NCBI RefSeq assembly: GCF_002294985.1
Contig: NZ_NSGE01000003.1
Location: 124,001 to 188,000 of the forward strand
DNA from: Mesorhizobium sp. WSM3862
GTDB taxonomy: Bacteria > Pseudomonadota > Alphaproteobacteria > Rhizobiales > Rhizobiaceae
Reading direction: 5' to 3'
Length of the DNA: 64,000 nt
How positions within the stretch are numbered: the stretch's first letter is position 1; each line of letters starts with the position of its first letter. This document shows positions 33,818-43,559 of the stretch, piece by piece. The notes beneath the pieces were generated by a model that had not been told where the DNA came from, did not search any database, and saw only the letters and a list, made by a program, of their open reading frames with translations. A program made the translations under genes and the position numbers.

Positions 33818-36463
33818 ATGCGCACAGATACCGGCCATGTCTTCAAGCTCGAAGACTACCGTCCCAGCGACTATCTCATTCCGCGGACCAGCCTCGATTT
33901 CCGTCTGTCTCCGGAGGCCACCCGCGTCACTGCCGTGCTCACCGTCGAGCGACGCCAGGGGGTCGCCGCTTCCACGCCGCTGGTGCTTGACGGCGACGGG
34001 CTGAAGCTGCTCGGCGTTGCCATCGACGGGCAGGTACTCCCGGAAGCCGACTATCAGGCTACGCCCGACCAGCTGATCATTCCGACGCCGCCGGCGGCAC
34101 GGCGCTTCGAGCTTCGTCTCGAGACCGAGATCGCGCCGTCCAGCAACGAGGCGCTGATGGGCCTTTATCGCTCCAACAATGTCTATTGCACCCAATGCGA
34201 GGCGGAGGGTTTTCGCCGCATCACCTATTTCCTCGACCGTCCAGACGTCCTCTCGGTCTACACCGTGCGCATCGAGGCGCCGCACGCCGAGGCGCCGCTG
34301 CTGCTGTCCAACGGCAACCCCGTAGAAAGCGGAGCGCTCGCGGATGGCCGGCACTATGCCGTCTGGCACGACCCCTACCCGAAACCTTCCTATCTCTTTG
34401 CGCTGGTGGCTGGCGCGCTCGGCAAGGTCGCGGGCAGCTTCACCACCCTATCCGGCCGCAAGGTCGAGCTCGGCATCTATGTCGAGCCCGGCAAGGAGCG
34501 GCTCGCCGGCTACGCGATGGATGCGCTGAAGCGCTCGATGAAATGGGACGAGGAAGCCTTCGGCCGCGAATACGACCTCGACGTCTTCAACATCGTCGCC
34601 GTGTCCGACTTCAACATGGGCGCCATGGAGAACAAGGGCCTCAACATCTTCAACGACAAATATGTGCTGGCCGACGAGGAGACGGCGACCGATGCCGACT
34701 TCGCCAACATCGAGGCGATCATCGCGCATGAATATTTCCACAATTGGACAGGCAACAGAATCACTTGCCGCGACTGGTTCCAGCTCTGCCTGAAGGAAGG
34801 GCTGACGGTTTACCGCGACCACGAATTCTCGGCCGACCAGCGCTCGCGCGCGGTAAAGCGCATCGCCGAGGTGCGCACGCTGCGCGCGCATCAGTTCCCC
34901 GAGGACCAGGGACCATTGGCGCATCCGGTCAGGCCGCGCCGCTACCGCGAGATCAACAACTTCTACACGGCAACAGTCTACGAGAAGGGCTCGGAAGTGG
35001 TGCGCATGATCCGCACCATCCTCGGCGCGGAGACCTTCCGCGCCGGCATGGACCTCTATTTCGAGCGGCATGACGGCGAAGCGGCGACGATCGAGGACTT
35101 CCTCAAAGTGTTCGAGGACGTCTCGGGCCGAGACCTCGGGCAGTTCGCGCTCTGGTACCATCAGGCCGGTACGCCGAACCTGACGGTGAGTTCCTCCTAC
35201 AATGCGGCGGCCAAGGCATTCACGCTGGAGATCGAACAATCGGTGCCGCCGACGCCGTCGGAAAGCCGCAAGCGGCTGATGCATATTCCCCTGGCCTTCG
35301 GCCTGGTCGGCGCCGGCGGCAAGCCTGTCGCCTGGGCAGCCGTCGATGGCGCCACCGTCGAGGACGGCATCATCCATGTCCGAAAGCGGCGGCACACGGT
35401 GCGCTTCTCGGGGGTTTCGGAGCGGCCTTCGGTGTCGCTCAACCGCGACTTCTCGGCGCCGATCACGCTCTCGGTGCAGCAGAAGGCCGACGACCAGTTC
35501 TTCCTGGCCAGCCATGACAGCGATCCTTTCTCGCGCTGGCAGGCCTTCAACACGCTGCTCACCGACGCGCTCATAGCGGCGTTCCGCCAGCTGCTGGGCG
35601 GCAAAGAGTCGGCCTTCGACGCAAAGCTCGCCGAGCTTGCCGGAAGCATTGCCCGCGACGAGACGCTGGAGCCGGCCTACCGGGCGCTGGCTCTGTCGCT
35701 GCCCGGCGAGGCCGATATTGCGCGCGACATCGGCCAGGGCATCGATCCCGACGCCATTTTCGTCGCCCGCGAGGCGCTGGCGCGGACGATTGCCATGGCG
35801 AATCGCGAGATCTTCTCGGCCCTTTACGCCAGCCTGGCCGACAACGGTCCGTTCACGCCCGACTCGGCAAGCGCTGGGCGCCGCGCGCTGCGCAACATCT
35901 TGCTCGATTACCTGTCGCTCCTGCCCGAAGGCGCGGCGCTTGCCGCGCGGCATTTCAACGCCGCCACCAACATGACCGACCGCGCCGCGGCGCTGACCGT
36001 GCTGGCACACCGTCATGCCGGCTCCGCGCAAGCGGAGGAGGCACTGTCGGCCTTCGAGATGAGATACCGCGGCGATGCGCTGGTGCTCGACAAATGGTTC
36101 CAGATCCAGGCCGGAGTGCCGGGACCGCTGACCGTCGAAAACGTGCGCGCGCTGATGCAGCACCCTGCCTTCTCGATCGCAAATCCGAACCGGGTGCGCT
36201 CGCTGATCGGCACCTTCTTCAGCGCCAACCAGACCGGCTTCCATCTTTCCGACGGCCAAGGCTACCGCTTCTTCGCCGAGACCGTGCTGGAGGTCGAGAA
36301 GCGCAACCCGCAAGTGGCAGCACGGCTGGCGACGGCACTCAGGTCCTGGCGCTCGCTGGAACCGGTCCGGCAGAACAAGGCAAGGCAGGCACTGTTGCAG
36401 ATCGCGAACGCCGACAACCTGTCGGCCGACCTGCGCGACATCGTGGAGCGGACGCTGGTGTGA
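33818..36463 (+). CDS. pepN: Aminopeptidase N (M1 family)
   Basis: An 881-residue zinc aminopeptidase of the Gram-negative PepN group, removing N-terminal residues from peptides. The exopeptidase motif is GAMENKGLN. The zinc site is His304, His308 and Glu327 in HEYFHNWTGN and LCLKEGLTVYRD, and the transition-state Tyr region is NNFYTATVYEKGSEVVRM. C-terminal helical domains are complete, and length matches the E. coli enzyme. Cytosolic. It sits before the PleC gene, as in related rhizobia. A hairpin follows the stop codon. Confidence 0.96.
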   Translation: MRTDTGHVFKLEDYRPSDYLIPRTSLDFRLSPEATRVTAVLTVERRQGVAASTPLVLDGDGLKLLGVAIDGQVLPEADYQATPDQLIIPTPPAARRFELRLETEIAPSSNEALMGLYRSNNVYCTQCEAEGFRRITYFLDRPDVLSVYTVRIEAPHAEAPLLLSNGNPVESGALADGRHYAVWHDPYPKPSYLFALVAGALGKVAGSFTTLSGRKVELGIYVEPGKERLAGYAMDALKRSMKWDEEAFGREYDLDVFNIVAVSDFNMGAMENKGLNIFNDKYVLADEETATDADFANIEAIIAHEYFHNWTGNRITCRDWFQLCLKEGLTVYRDHEFSADQRSRAVKRIAEVRTLRAHQFPEDQGPLAHPVRPRRYREINNFYTATVYEKGSEVVRMIRTILGAETFRAGMDLYFERHDGEAATIEDFLKVFEDVSGRDLGQFALWYHQAGTPNLTVSSSYNAAAKAFTLEIEQSVPPTPSESRKRLMHIPLAFGLVGAGGKPVAWAAVDGATVEDGIIHVRKRRHTVRFSGVSERPSVSLNRDFSAPITLSVQQKADDQFFLASHDSDPFSRWQAFNTLLTDALIAAFRQLLGGKESAFDAKLAELAGSIARDETLEPAYRALALSLPGEADIARDIGQGIDPDAIFVAREALARTIAMANREIFSALYASLADNGPFTPDSASAGRRALRNILLDYLSLLPEGAALAARHFNAATNMTDRAAALTVLAHRHAGSAQAEEALSAFEMRYRGDALVLDKWFQIQAGVPGPLTVENVRALMQHPAFSIANPNRVRSLIGTFFSANQTGFHLSDGQGYRFFAETVLEVEKRNPQVAARLATALRSWRSLEPVRQNKARQALLQIANADNLSADLRDIVERTLV

Positions 36464-36469
36464 TTAGCA

Positions 36470-36493
36470 ATCTCCCCCACAACGCGGGGAGAT
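36470..36493 (+). terminator. Palindrome after pepN
   Basis: ATCTCCCC and GGGGAGAT pair around CCACAACGC, seven bases after the pepN stop. T-rich sequence comes only about 30 bases later. Its loop resembles that of 31820-31846, pointing to a repeat family that can act as a terminator. Confidence 0.6.
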
Positions 36494-36639
36494 CAGCAGT
36501 TTCGACGAATTTCAATCAACTTTTAATTTTTTTGGCCGCGCCTCTGGACAAGGCGAATCACCTTTGATTCCTTATTGACGATTCGGACGTGCGGCGTAGC
36601 CGGATCGTCAAGTATGCGGCAAATCGGGGAGTGCCATTT

Positions 36640-38961
36640 ATGGCGAAGACGGACGCGTGGGGCGCGCCCGGAGGGAGAGCTTTTGCGCGTCGCGAGGCAA
36701 GGAGCGGCGGGCCTGCCGGCAATGCGCGTCTGATCGCCGAACCCGCCTACCAGCGGCTGCTGGCGGCGGAACCGCTGCTGCGCCGCTCCATCCCCGCACT
36801 GATCATCATCTTCCTGATTGTCATCGCCGCACTGCGCTTCCTGTCGCTGGTGAACGACCGCGACGAGGTCGAACGCGACGCCAAGTCGGTGCTGGCGTTA
36901 GCCGCCGGCCAGATGGCACAGGCGATTGCGGCCGACCCGAACGCAGCCGGCGTGAATGCGACGGACCTTCTGGAGAAGACCAGCCGCCAGGGCGCCATGG
37001 GCCGCAGCCACGTGCTGGCCATCACCGACGGCGCTTTCAAGATCGTCGCGGTATCGCCATTGTCGACCGGCTGGCAGGGACGCTCGCTGGACAGCCTGGT
37101 GCTCGGCGGCCAGCCGCTGTTCATGTTCGGCGACCGCGCCGGCGTTATGGATGTCAGCATCGGCGGCAAGGACTGGTTCGCCGCCGTCAGCCTCACCGGC
37201 GACCGCAACAACGCCGCGGCGGTGCTGGTGCCCAAGGAGGCGGTGTTCGACAGCTGGCGCAAGACGGTGTCGCTCAACGTCACGTTGTTCGTGCTGACGG
37301 CCGGCGTGCTGATCGTCATCCTTTACGCCTATTTCGGCCAGGCGGCGCGCGCCCAGGCGGCCGACCGCATCTATCTCGAAGCGCATCAGCGCATCGACAT
37401 GGCGCTGGTGCGCGGCCGCTGCGGGTTGTGGGACTGGGACATGGTGCGCGGCAAGATGTACTGGTCGCGCTCGATGTACGACATGCTGGGCTACGAGCCT
37501 TGCGATACGATGCTGTCCTTCGGCGAGGTCGACGAGATCATCCATCCCGACGACGGCGACCTCTTCGAGCTCGCCAACCGCATCGTCGAGCGCGAGATCG
37601 ACCATATCGACCAGGTGTTCCGCATGCGCCACGCCGACGGCCAATGGGTGTGGATGCGCGCCCGCGCCCAGGTGATCGACCCGGAAGCGCCCGAGATCCA
37701 GCTGATCGGCATCGCCGTCGACGTGACCGAGCAGCGGCATCTCGCGCTGCGCTCGGAAGCGGCGGACATGCGGCTGCGCACGGCGATCGAGAACATCAAC
37801 GAATCCTTCGTGCTGTGGGATGCCGCCGAACGGCTGATCATGTGCAACTCCAAATTCCAGCAGGACAACGGGCTCTCGGACCGCGACGTGATGCCGGGCG
37901 CAACCCGCGACATGCTGGAGGAGCGCATGCTCGCCTTCGCCTCGGAGCGCAGGCTGGCCAACGCCAACGGGCCGCATGGCGGTGTGACGCTGGAGCGCCA
38001 GCTCGCCGACGGACGCTGGCTGCAGGTCAACGAGCTCAGGACCAGAGACGGCGGCATCGTCTCGGTCGGCTCCGACATCACCCAGATCAAGCTGCATCAG
38101 GAAAAGCTGGTCGACAGCGAGCGCCGCCTGATGGCGACCATCCACGATCTTAGCCTCGCCCGCCGGGCCGAGGAGGAACGCGCCAAGGAGCTGGTCGAGC
38201 TCAATCGCAAATACATGAAGGAAACCGAGCGCGCCGAGGCCGCCAACCGGGCGAAGTCCGAATTCCTCGCCAATATGTCGCATGAACTGCGCACACCGCT
38301 CAACGCCATAATCGGCTTCTCCGAGCTGATGCAGCAAGGCCTGTTCGGACCGCTGGGTTCCGAGCGCTACGAGGAATATGCCAGCGACATCAACGGCAGC
38401 GGCAAATACCTGCTCGGCGTCATCAACGACATTCTCGACATGTCGAAGATCGAGGCCGGCCAGTTCTCGCTTGACCGCGAGGAAATCGACCTCTGCCCGC
38501 TGATCAGGGAAACGGTTCGCGTCATCTCGCTGCAGGCGGCGGAGAAGTCGATCACGGTAGAGACGCGCATCGCCGATGCGATGCGGCTCTACGCCGACCG
38601 CCGCGCGATCAAGCAGATCGCCATCAATCTGCTCTCCAACGCGGTGAAGTTCACCGGACAGGGCGGCAAGATCACGGTCAGGGCGCGCAGCGCCTCAGGC
38701 GCGCTGGTGCTCACCATCGAGGACAATGGCTGCGGTATCCCGAAGCAGGCGCTGAGCAAGCTCGGGCGGCCGTTCGAGCAGGTGCAAAACCAGTTCTCCA
38801 AGAACCACACCGGTTCCGGCCTGGGCCTCGCCATCTCGCGTTCGCTCGCCGAACTGCAGGGCGGCGCGCTGAAGATTCGCTCCACCGAAGGCGTCGGCAC
38901 GATCGTGTCGGTCCGCATCCCGCTGAAGAAGGCGCCGCCCATGGTCAAGGTGGCGGCTTAG
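36640..38961 (+). CDS. pleC: PleC-type PAS sensor histidine kinase/phosphatase
   Basis: A 773-residue membrane kinase. TM1 is near residues 49-70 (IPALIIIFLIVIAALRF) and TM2 near 211-232 (FVLTAGVLIVILYAYFG), enclosing a periplasmic sensor of about 140 residues. Two PAS domains follow (about 255-375, 385-500), then the H-box MSHELRTPLNAIIGFSELM with His548 and an ATPase with NLLSNAVKFT, DNGCGIPKQAL and GSGLGLAISRSLAELQGG. The dimerisation region (FGPLGSERYEEYASDI, INDILDMSKIEAG) is the PdhS/PleC/DivJ type that acts on DivK and controls polarity and cell cycle in alphaproteobacteria. In Sinorhizobium meliloti a PleC gene also adjoins glnE. GGGGAG precedes the start. Confidence 0.78.
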   Translation: MAKTDAWGAPGGRAFARREARSGGPAGNARLIAEPAYQRLLAAEPLLRRSIPALIIIFLIVIAALRFLSLVNDRDEVERDAKSVLALAAGQMAQAIAADPNAAGVNATDLLEKTSRQGAMGRSHVLAITDGAFKIVAVSPLSTGWQGRSLDSLVLGGQPLFMFGDRAGVMDVSIGGKDWFAAVSLTGDRNNAAAVLVPKEAVFDSWRKTVSLNVTLFVLTAGVLIVILYAYFGQAARAQAADRIYLEAHQRIDMALVRGRCGLWDWDMVRGKMYWSRSMYDMLGYEPCDTMLSFGEVDEIIHPDDGDLFELANRIVEREIDHIDQVFRMRHADGQWVWMRARAQVIDPEAPEIQLIGIAVDVTEQRHLALRSEAADMRLRTAIENINESFVLWDAAERLIMCNSKFQQDNGLSDRDVMPGATRDMLEERMLAFASERRLANANGPHGGVTLERQLADGRWLQVNELRTRDGGIVSVGSDITQIKLHQEKLVDSERRLMATIHDLSLARRAEEERAKELVELNRKYMKETERAEAANRAKSEFLANMSHELRTPLNAIIGFSELMQQGLFGPLGSERYEEYASDINGSGKYLLGVINDILDMSKIEAGQFSLDREEIDLCPLIRETVRVISLQAAEKSITVETRIADAMRLYADRRAIKQIAINLLSNAVKFTGQGGKITVRARSASGALVLTIEDNGCGIPKQALSKLGRPFEQVQNQFSKNHTGSGLGLAISRSLAELQGGALKIRSTEGVGTIVSVRIPLKKAPPMVKVAA

Positions 38962-39009
38962 TTGGCGCGCTGAAATTCGAAACGCCGGCGCCAAGGAATG
39001 ACGCGTGGA

Positions 39010-41988
39010 TTAACCTCGCGAGATCGACGCTCCCGCGCGAAGCAGAAGGTCGAAATCCTTCCGAACCTTCCGCGACGTCTCCTTGAGATGCGCTTCGAGC
39101 ACACCGAAATCCGGCAGGTCGGTGGCCGCCAGAAGCAGATCAGAAAGCCCCGGCGGAACATCGTCGCGCTGGAACTCGCCGGTAAGGCAGAGCCTGATCA
39201 TCTGGGTCAGCGCGAGATAGAGCCTCCAGGCCTCGCAAAGCTCGTGCCGAACATCAGGCGCCGCGTAACCGGGGGCCAGCCGCGCCAGCACTTCCGCCGT
39301 CGCGGTTGCCCGCCTACCAGCCTCGACCGCGCCGGTGATGACCGCGACCTGGGCGATGAATTCAAGGTCGATCAGGCCGCCGGGGATCAGCTTGATGTCC
39401 CAGAGATCGCGCGGCGGCTTTTCCGTGTCGATCAGCGCCCGCATCTCGGAGGCATCCGCCTTCACCTTGGCGCCGTCGCGCGGCTGGGCGAGAACCGCCG
39501 CAACCTCGTCCTCGACCTCGGCGCAAAGCGCTGCGTCACCGCCGATGGCGCGTGCTCGTGCCAGCGCCATATGCTCCCAGGTCCAGGCATCCTGCCGCTG
39601 ATATTTCTTATAGGCGTCGACATGGGTGGCGACGGGCCCCTTGTTGCCGGAGGGGCGCAAGCGGAGGTCGAGTTCGTAAAGCACTCCCTCGGCCGTCGGC
39701 GCCGAGACGGCGGCGATCAGCCGCTGCGTCATGCGGGTGTAGTAGTGTGAGGGCGCCAGCGGCTTCTCGCCATCGGAGTCTTCCGCATCCGCGTCGTGGT
39801 GATAAAGCAGGATCAGATCGACATCCGAGCCGGCAGTGAGCTCGCGGCTGCCCAGCTTGCCCATGCCGAGGAGCGCGACCCTGCCCCCGGCAATCCTGCC
39901 ATGGCGCAACGCGAACTCGGCGATGACTGCGTTGAGCGCCGCTTCGATCGTGAGGTCGGCCAGGTCCGAGAAGGCGCGACCGGCGCGCCCGGGATCGATG
40001 GAGCCCGCAAGCAACCGCACGCCGATCAGGAATTTCTGCTCGGAGGCGAAGATGCGCAGCCGGTCAAGCACATCCTCATAGGCGCGGTCTCCGTCGATGA
40101 AAGCCGCAAGCCGCGCCGACAGATAGGCACGGTCGGGCAGTTCCGCGAGCAACGCCGGATCGAGCAGACCGTCGAACACATGCGGGCGGCGCGTGATGAT
40201 GGCGGCGAGCCGCGGAGCTGCGCCCATGATCGTCGCCATCAGCTTGAGCAGTGCCGGATTGGACTGCAAAAGCGAGAAGAGCTGGATGCCAGCCGGCAGG
40301 CCGGCGAGGAACTCGTCGAAGCGGATCAGCGCCTCGTCGGCGCGGCGCGTCTGGCCGAAGGCTTTCAGCAGCGCCGGCGTCAGTTCCGTCAGCCGCTCGC
40401 GCGCCTCCGCCGACTGGGTGACGCGGTATCGGCCGAAATGCCAGCCGCGAATGACACGGCAGATGTCGCTCGGCCGCTGAAAGCCGAGGCGATGCAAGGT
40501 CTGCAGCGTGTCGGGATCGTCGACATCACCGGTGAAGACCAGATTGCCGACGCCGGCCGACAGTTCGGGTGCCGTCTCGAACAGCGCCGCATAATGGCGT
40601 TCGACCTGCTGCAGCGAGGCGCGGAAAGCTTCCGCGAATTCCGCCTCGCCGGTGAAGCCGAGCATCAGCGCAATACGCTCCAGCTCCTCGTCCTCTTCCG
40701 GCAGGACATGCGTCTGCTCGTCGGCCACCATCTGGACGGCATGCTCGACACGGCGCAGGAACCAGTATTGCCGGGTGAGCGCATCGCGCGCATCGGCGGT
40801 GATCCAGCCGCGCACGGCGAGCGCGTCCAGCATCGGCACCGTTTCGCGGCCGCGCAGTTCCGGGAAGCGGCCGCCGGCAATCAGCTGCTGCGTCTGGACG
40901 AAGAACTCGATCTCGCGGATGCCGCCGCGGCCGAGCTTGACGTTGTGGCCTTTCACCGCGATCTCGCCGTGACCCTTGTGGGCATGGATCTGGCGCTTGA
41001 TCGAATGGACGTCGGCGATCGCGGCGTAATCCATGTATTTCCGCCAAACATAGGGCTGCAATTCCTTGAGGAAGGCCGAGCCCGCGGCAAGGTCTCCGGC
41101 CACTGGCCGCGCCTTGATCATGGCGGCGCGCTCCCAGTTCTGGCCGCGGGCCTCGTAGTAACGAAGCGCCGCCTCGACCGGGATCGCCAGCGGGGTCGAG
41201 CCGGGATCGGGGCGCAGCCTCAGATCGGTGCGGAAGACATAGCCATGCTCCGTGCGGTCCTGCAGGATGCGCACGAGACGGCGGGTAAGGCGCGAGAACA
41301 GCTCCGTCGCATCGAGCGGATCGACCACCGCCGGCGCCTCCGGATCGAAGAAGACGACGAGGTCTATGTCGGAGGAAAAATTCAGCTCATGCGCGCCGAG
41401 CTTGCCCATGCCGAGCACAATCCAGCCCGAGCCGCGCGCCGGGTCTTCCGGATGGGGCAGCTTGAGCTTGCCCTGCCCGTGCGCGTCGAGCAGCAGGAAA
41501 TCGACGGCGGCGCGTGTGCAAGCATCCGCCAGGTCGCTCAGACGGCGCACCGTCAGCGCGGTTTCGGCTTCGCCGGACAGATCGGCCAGCGCGACCAGGA
41601 AATGCGCTTCGACCTTGAACTGCCTGAGTTCCATCATCAGGCTCGATTCCGAAACATTGTCGGCCCGCGCAGCGCGATCGACCGCCTCGCCGATCTCGTT
41701 GAGACGCGCTTCGATCGTCTGGTCGAACAGCGTGTCGAGAATGGCCGGCCGGCGGCGGGCCGTATCACGCAGGAACGGCGACAGGTCGAAGATGGCGGCG
41801 AGCAATTCCTGCAGTGCTCCCTGGCCGGCGAGGAACGCGGCCAGACGCGGAAGGCCGTCTTGCTCGGCCGCGTCAGCGATCTCGGACAATTCCCTCCGGG
41901 CATGGTCGCCGCCGAGCGGGCGAAGCGCCAGCGTCGGTTGGAGTTGCCATTCCGTATCGATCTTCTTTTTTGCCATCCTGGCCGCCAT
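39010..41988 (-). CDS. glnE: Bifunctional glutamine synthetase adenylyltransferase/adenylyl-removing enzyme
   Basis: A 992-residue enzyme that adds and removes AMP on glutamine synthetase under control of PII. Two nucleotidyltransferase domains are visible: GMGKLGAHELNFSSDIDLVV in the N-terminal deadenylylating half and GMGKLGSRELTAGSDVDLIL in the C-terminal adenylylating half, each followed by a helical regulatory region. Length matches the family. The ATG at 41986-41988 overlaps the last base of the kinase stop codon (TGATG), giving translational coupling to a two-component system. TTG at 41991 or ATG at 41976 are alternative starts. Convergent with pleC. Confidence 0.95.
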   Translation of the reverse strand: MAARMAKKKIDTEWQLQPTLALRPLGGDHARRELSEIADAAEQDGLPRLAAFLAGQGALQELLAAIFDLSPFLRDTARRRPAILDTLFDQTIEARLNEIGEAVDRAARADNVSESSLMMELRQFKVEAHFLVALADLSGEAETALTVRRLSDLADACTRAAVDFLLLDAHGQGKLKLPHPEDPARGSGWIVLGMGKLGAHELNFSSDIDLVVFFDPEAPAVVDPLDATELFSRLTRRLVRILQDRTEHGYVFRTDLRLRPDPGSTPLAIPVEAALRYYEARGQNWERAAMIKARPVAGDLAAGSAFLKELQPYVWRKYMDYAAIADVHSIKRQIHAHKGHGEIAVKGHNVKLGRGGIREIEFFVQTQQLIAGGRFPELRGRETVPMLDALAVRGWITADARDALTRQYWFLRRVEHAVQMVADEQTHVLPEEDEELERIALMLGFTGEAEFAEAFRASLQQVERHYAALFETAPELSAGVGNLVFTGDVDDPDTLQTLHRLGFQRPSDICRVIRGWHFGRYRVTQSAEARERLTELTPALLKAFGQTRRADEALIRFDEFLAGLPAGIQLFSLLQSNPALLKLMATIMGAAPRLAAIITRRPHVFDGLLDPALLAELPDRAYLSARLAAFIDGDRAYEDVLDRLRIFASEQKFLIGVRLLAGSIDPGRAGRAFSDLADLTIEAALNAVIAEFALRHGRIAGGRVALLGMGKLGSRELTAGSDVDLILLYHHDADAEDSDGEKPLAPSHYYTRMTQRLIAAVSAPTAEGVLYELDLRLRPSGNKGPVATHVDAYKKYQRQDAWTWEHMALARARAIGGDAALCAEVEDEVAAVLAQPRDGAKVKADASEMRALIDTEKPPRDLWDIKLIPGGLIDLEFIAQVAVITGAVEAGRRATATAEVLARLAPGYAAPDVRHELCEAWRLYLALTQMIRLCLTGEFQRDDVPPGLSDLLLAATDLPDFGVLEAHLKETSRKVRKDFDLLLRAGASISRG

Positions 41989-43463
41989 CAATGCGTCTCC
42001 CGGGCCGGGAAACTCATGACTACGGACAATCCGGGATTGGCGGGCAGAAGATCAAGCCTGCCGTTATGGAAAGTCATGATCGCCTTGGCGAGGCTAAGGC
42101 CCAGACCCGAGCCCGGCTGCGAACGGCTCTTCTCCAGCCGCACGAAACGCTCGGTGACCCTGGCGCGGTCGGCATCGTCGGGAATGCCAAGGCCATTGTC
42201 GGAAACGGCGAGCTTGACCTCGCCGCCGATGCGCTCCAGCGTGACGCGCACTTTCGGGCTCTCGGCGGCGCCGGTCGAGTATTTGATGGCGTTGTCGACG
42301 ATGTTCGACAGTGCCTGGCCGATCAGCTCGCGATTGCCGTTGATGGTCACCGCTTCCGGCACCGCGGTTTCCAGCACGACGCCCGCCTCTTCCGCCACCG
42401 GCTCGTAGAGCTCGACGACATCGCTCACCGTAGCGGCGAGGTCGACCGGGCCGGTTGTCTCGGAGGAATAGCCGGCCTCCAGCCGCGAGATCATCAGGAT
42501 GGCGTTGAAGGTCTTGATGAGCTGGTCGGACTCGGCGATCGTTCCCTCCAGCGCCTGACGGTAGTCCGTCGTCTTGCGCTTGCCGGCAAGGGTGGCTTCG
42601 GCGCGGTTGCGCAGCCTGGTCAGTGGCGTCTTCAGATCGTGAGCGATGTTGTCGGAGACCTGCTTCAGCCCCTCGTTCAGCATGGCGATACGGGCAAGCA
42701 TCGTGTTGAGGTTTTCGGACAGGCGGTCGAATTCGTCACCGGCGCCGGTCACCGGCAGCCGTCCGCTGAGATCGCCGCCCATGATGCGGCGGCTTGCGTC
42801 GGAGACGCTGTCGATGCGCTTCAGCGCGGCGCGCCCGACGAAGAACCAGATCAAGAGGCCGCCGAGCCCCATCATGCCCAGCGCAAGCATCAGCGCGCGG
42901 CGGATGACGGCGCGGAAGCGCTCGGGCTCGCCAAGATCGCGCCCGACCAGCAAGATCATCTGATTGGGCAGTCGCAGCACCAGCGCGATAGCGTTATGGC
43001 CTTCTTCGCCTTCCGACCGAGCGCTGCTGTCGCCCGGGGACGGCGCGCTCTGATCGGTGCCACCACCACGCAACCGGTCGAGTTCGCCCTCACCGAAGCG
43101 ATGGTACGAAAAGGGCTCCGTCGTCCAGCCCTCGGTTTCGATGATTCCCGGCTCCAGGCTCTGCACATTGCCGGTCAGGATCTGGCCGTTGGCGTCGGCG
43201 ATCAGATAGAGGTTGGCGCCAGGCTGGCGCGAGCGGGCTTCAACCACGCGCACCAGCAACGGCAGGCCGCCATTTTTGTATGCGCGAGCCAAGCCGAGGA
43301 TCTCGTCGTTGATCGTGTCCTGGGTCTGCGCCGTCAGCATGCGCGCCGAGAGCGACGTCATGTAAAAGACGAGCAGCACGGCGCAGAGAGCGAAAAGCAG
43401 AAGGTAAAGCGCCGAGAGCCGGGCCGCCGTCGTCTTCATGATGGCCGGCAGGGAAAGAGCCAT
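41988..43463 (-). CDS. Two-component sensor histidine kinase, coupled to glnE
   Basis: A 491-residue inner-membrane kinase with the EnvZ/PhoQ plan. TM1 is near residues 15-35 (LYLLLFALCAVLLVFYM), with a periplasmic loop of about 150 residues, then TM2 (ALMLALGMMGLGGLLIWFFVG), a HAMP domain, H-box IAHDLKTPLTRLRNRAEATL, and ATPase motifs NIVDNAIKY, DNGLGIPDDA and GSGLGLSLAKAIM. Its partner is the response regulator at 43560-44234, 96 bases upstream on the same strand. The stop codon overlaps the glnE start. Its ligand is unknown, and coupling to glnE suggests nitrogen or envelope status. ATG at 43439 is an alternative start. Confidence 0.88.
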   Translation of the reverse strand: MALSLPAIMKTTAARLSALYLLLFALCAVLLVFYMTSLSARMLTAQTQDTINDEILGLARAYKNGGLPLLVRVVEARSRQPGANLYLIADANGQILTGNVQSLEPGIIETEGWTTEPFSYHRFGEGELDRLRGGGTDQSAPSPGDSSARSEGEEGHNAIALVLRLPNQMILLVGRDLGEPERFRAVIRRALMLALGMMGLGGLLIWFFVGRAALKRIDSVSDASRRIMGGDLSGRLPVTGAGDEFDRLSENLNTMLARIAMLNEGLKQVSDNIAHDLKTPLTRLRNRAEATLAGKRKTTDYRQALEGTIAESDQLIKTFNAILMISRLEAGYSSETTGPVDLAATVSDVVELYEPVAEEAGVVLETAVPEAVTINGNRELIGQALSNIVDNAIKYSTGAAESPKVRVTLERIGGEVKLAVSDNGLGIPDDADRARVTERFVRLEKSRSQPGSGLGLSLAKAIMTFHNGRLDLLPANPGLSVVMSFPARETH

Positions 43464-43559
43464 GTGCGCCTAGATCAGGATGACGATTGGCTGCACGGTA
43501 ACCCCTTGTTGCAGCATCTTTTCCGAAACGTTCCCTGACTTTCGGTTTGGGATCATGCT

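Noticed and set aside
34448..36313. 621-codon minus-strand frame over pepN
   Set aside because: Antisense shadow of a gene with intact M1 peptidase motifs.
39796..42408. 870-codon open frame on the plus strand over glnE
   Set aside because: Shadow of glnE, which has clear nucleotidyltransferase motifs. Long antisense frames are common in GC-rich DNA.
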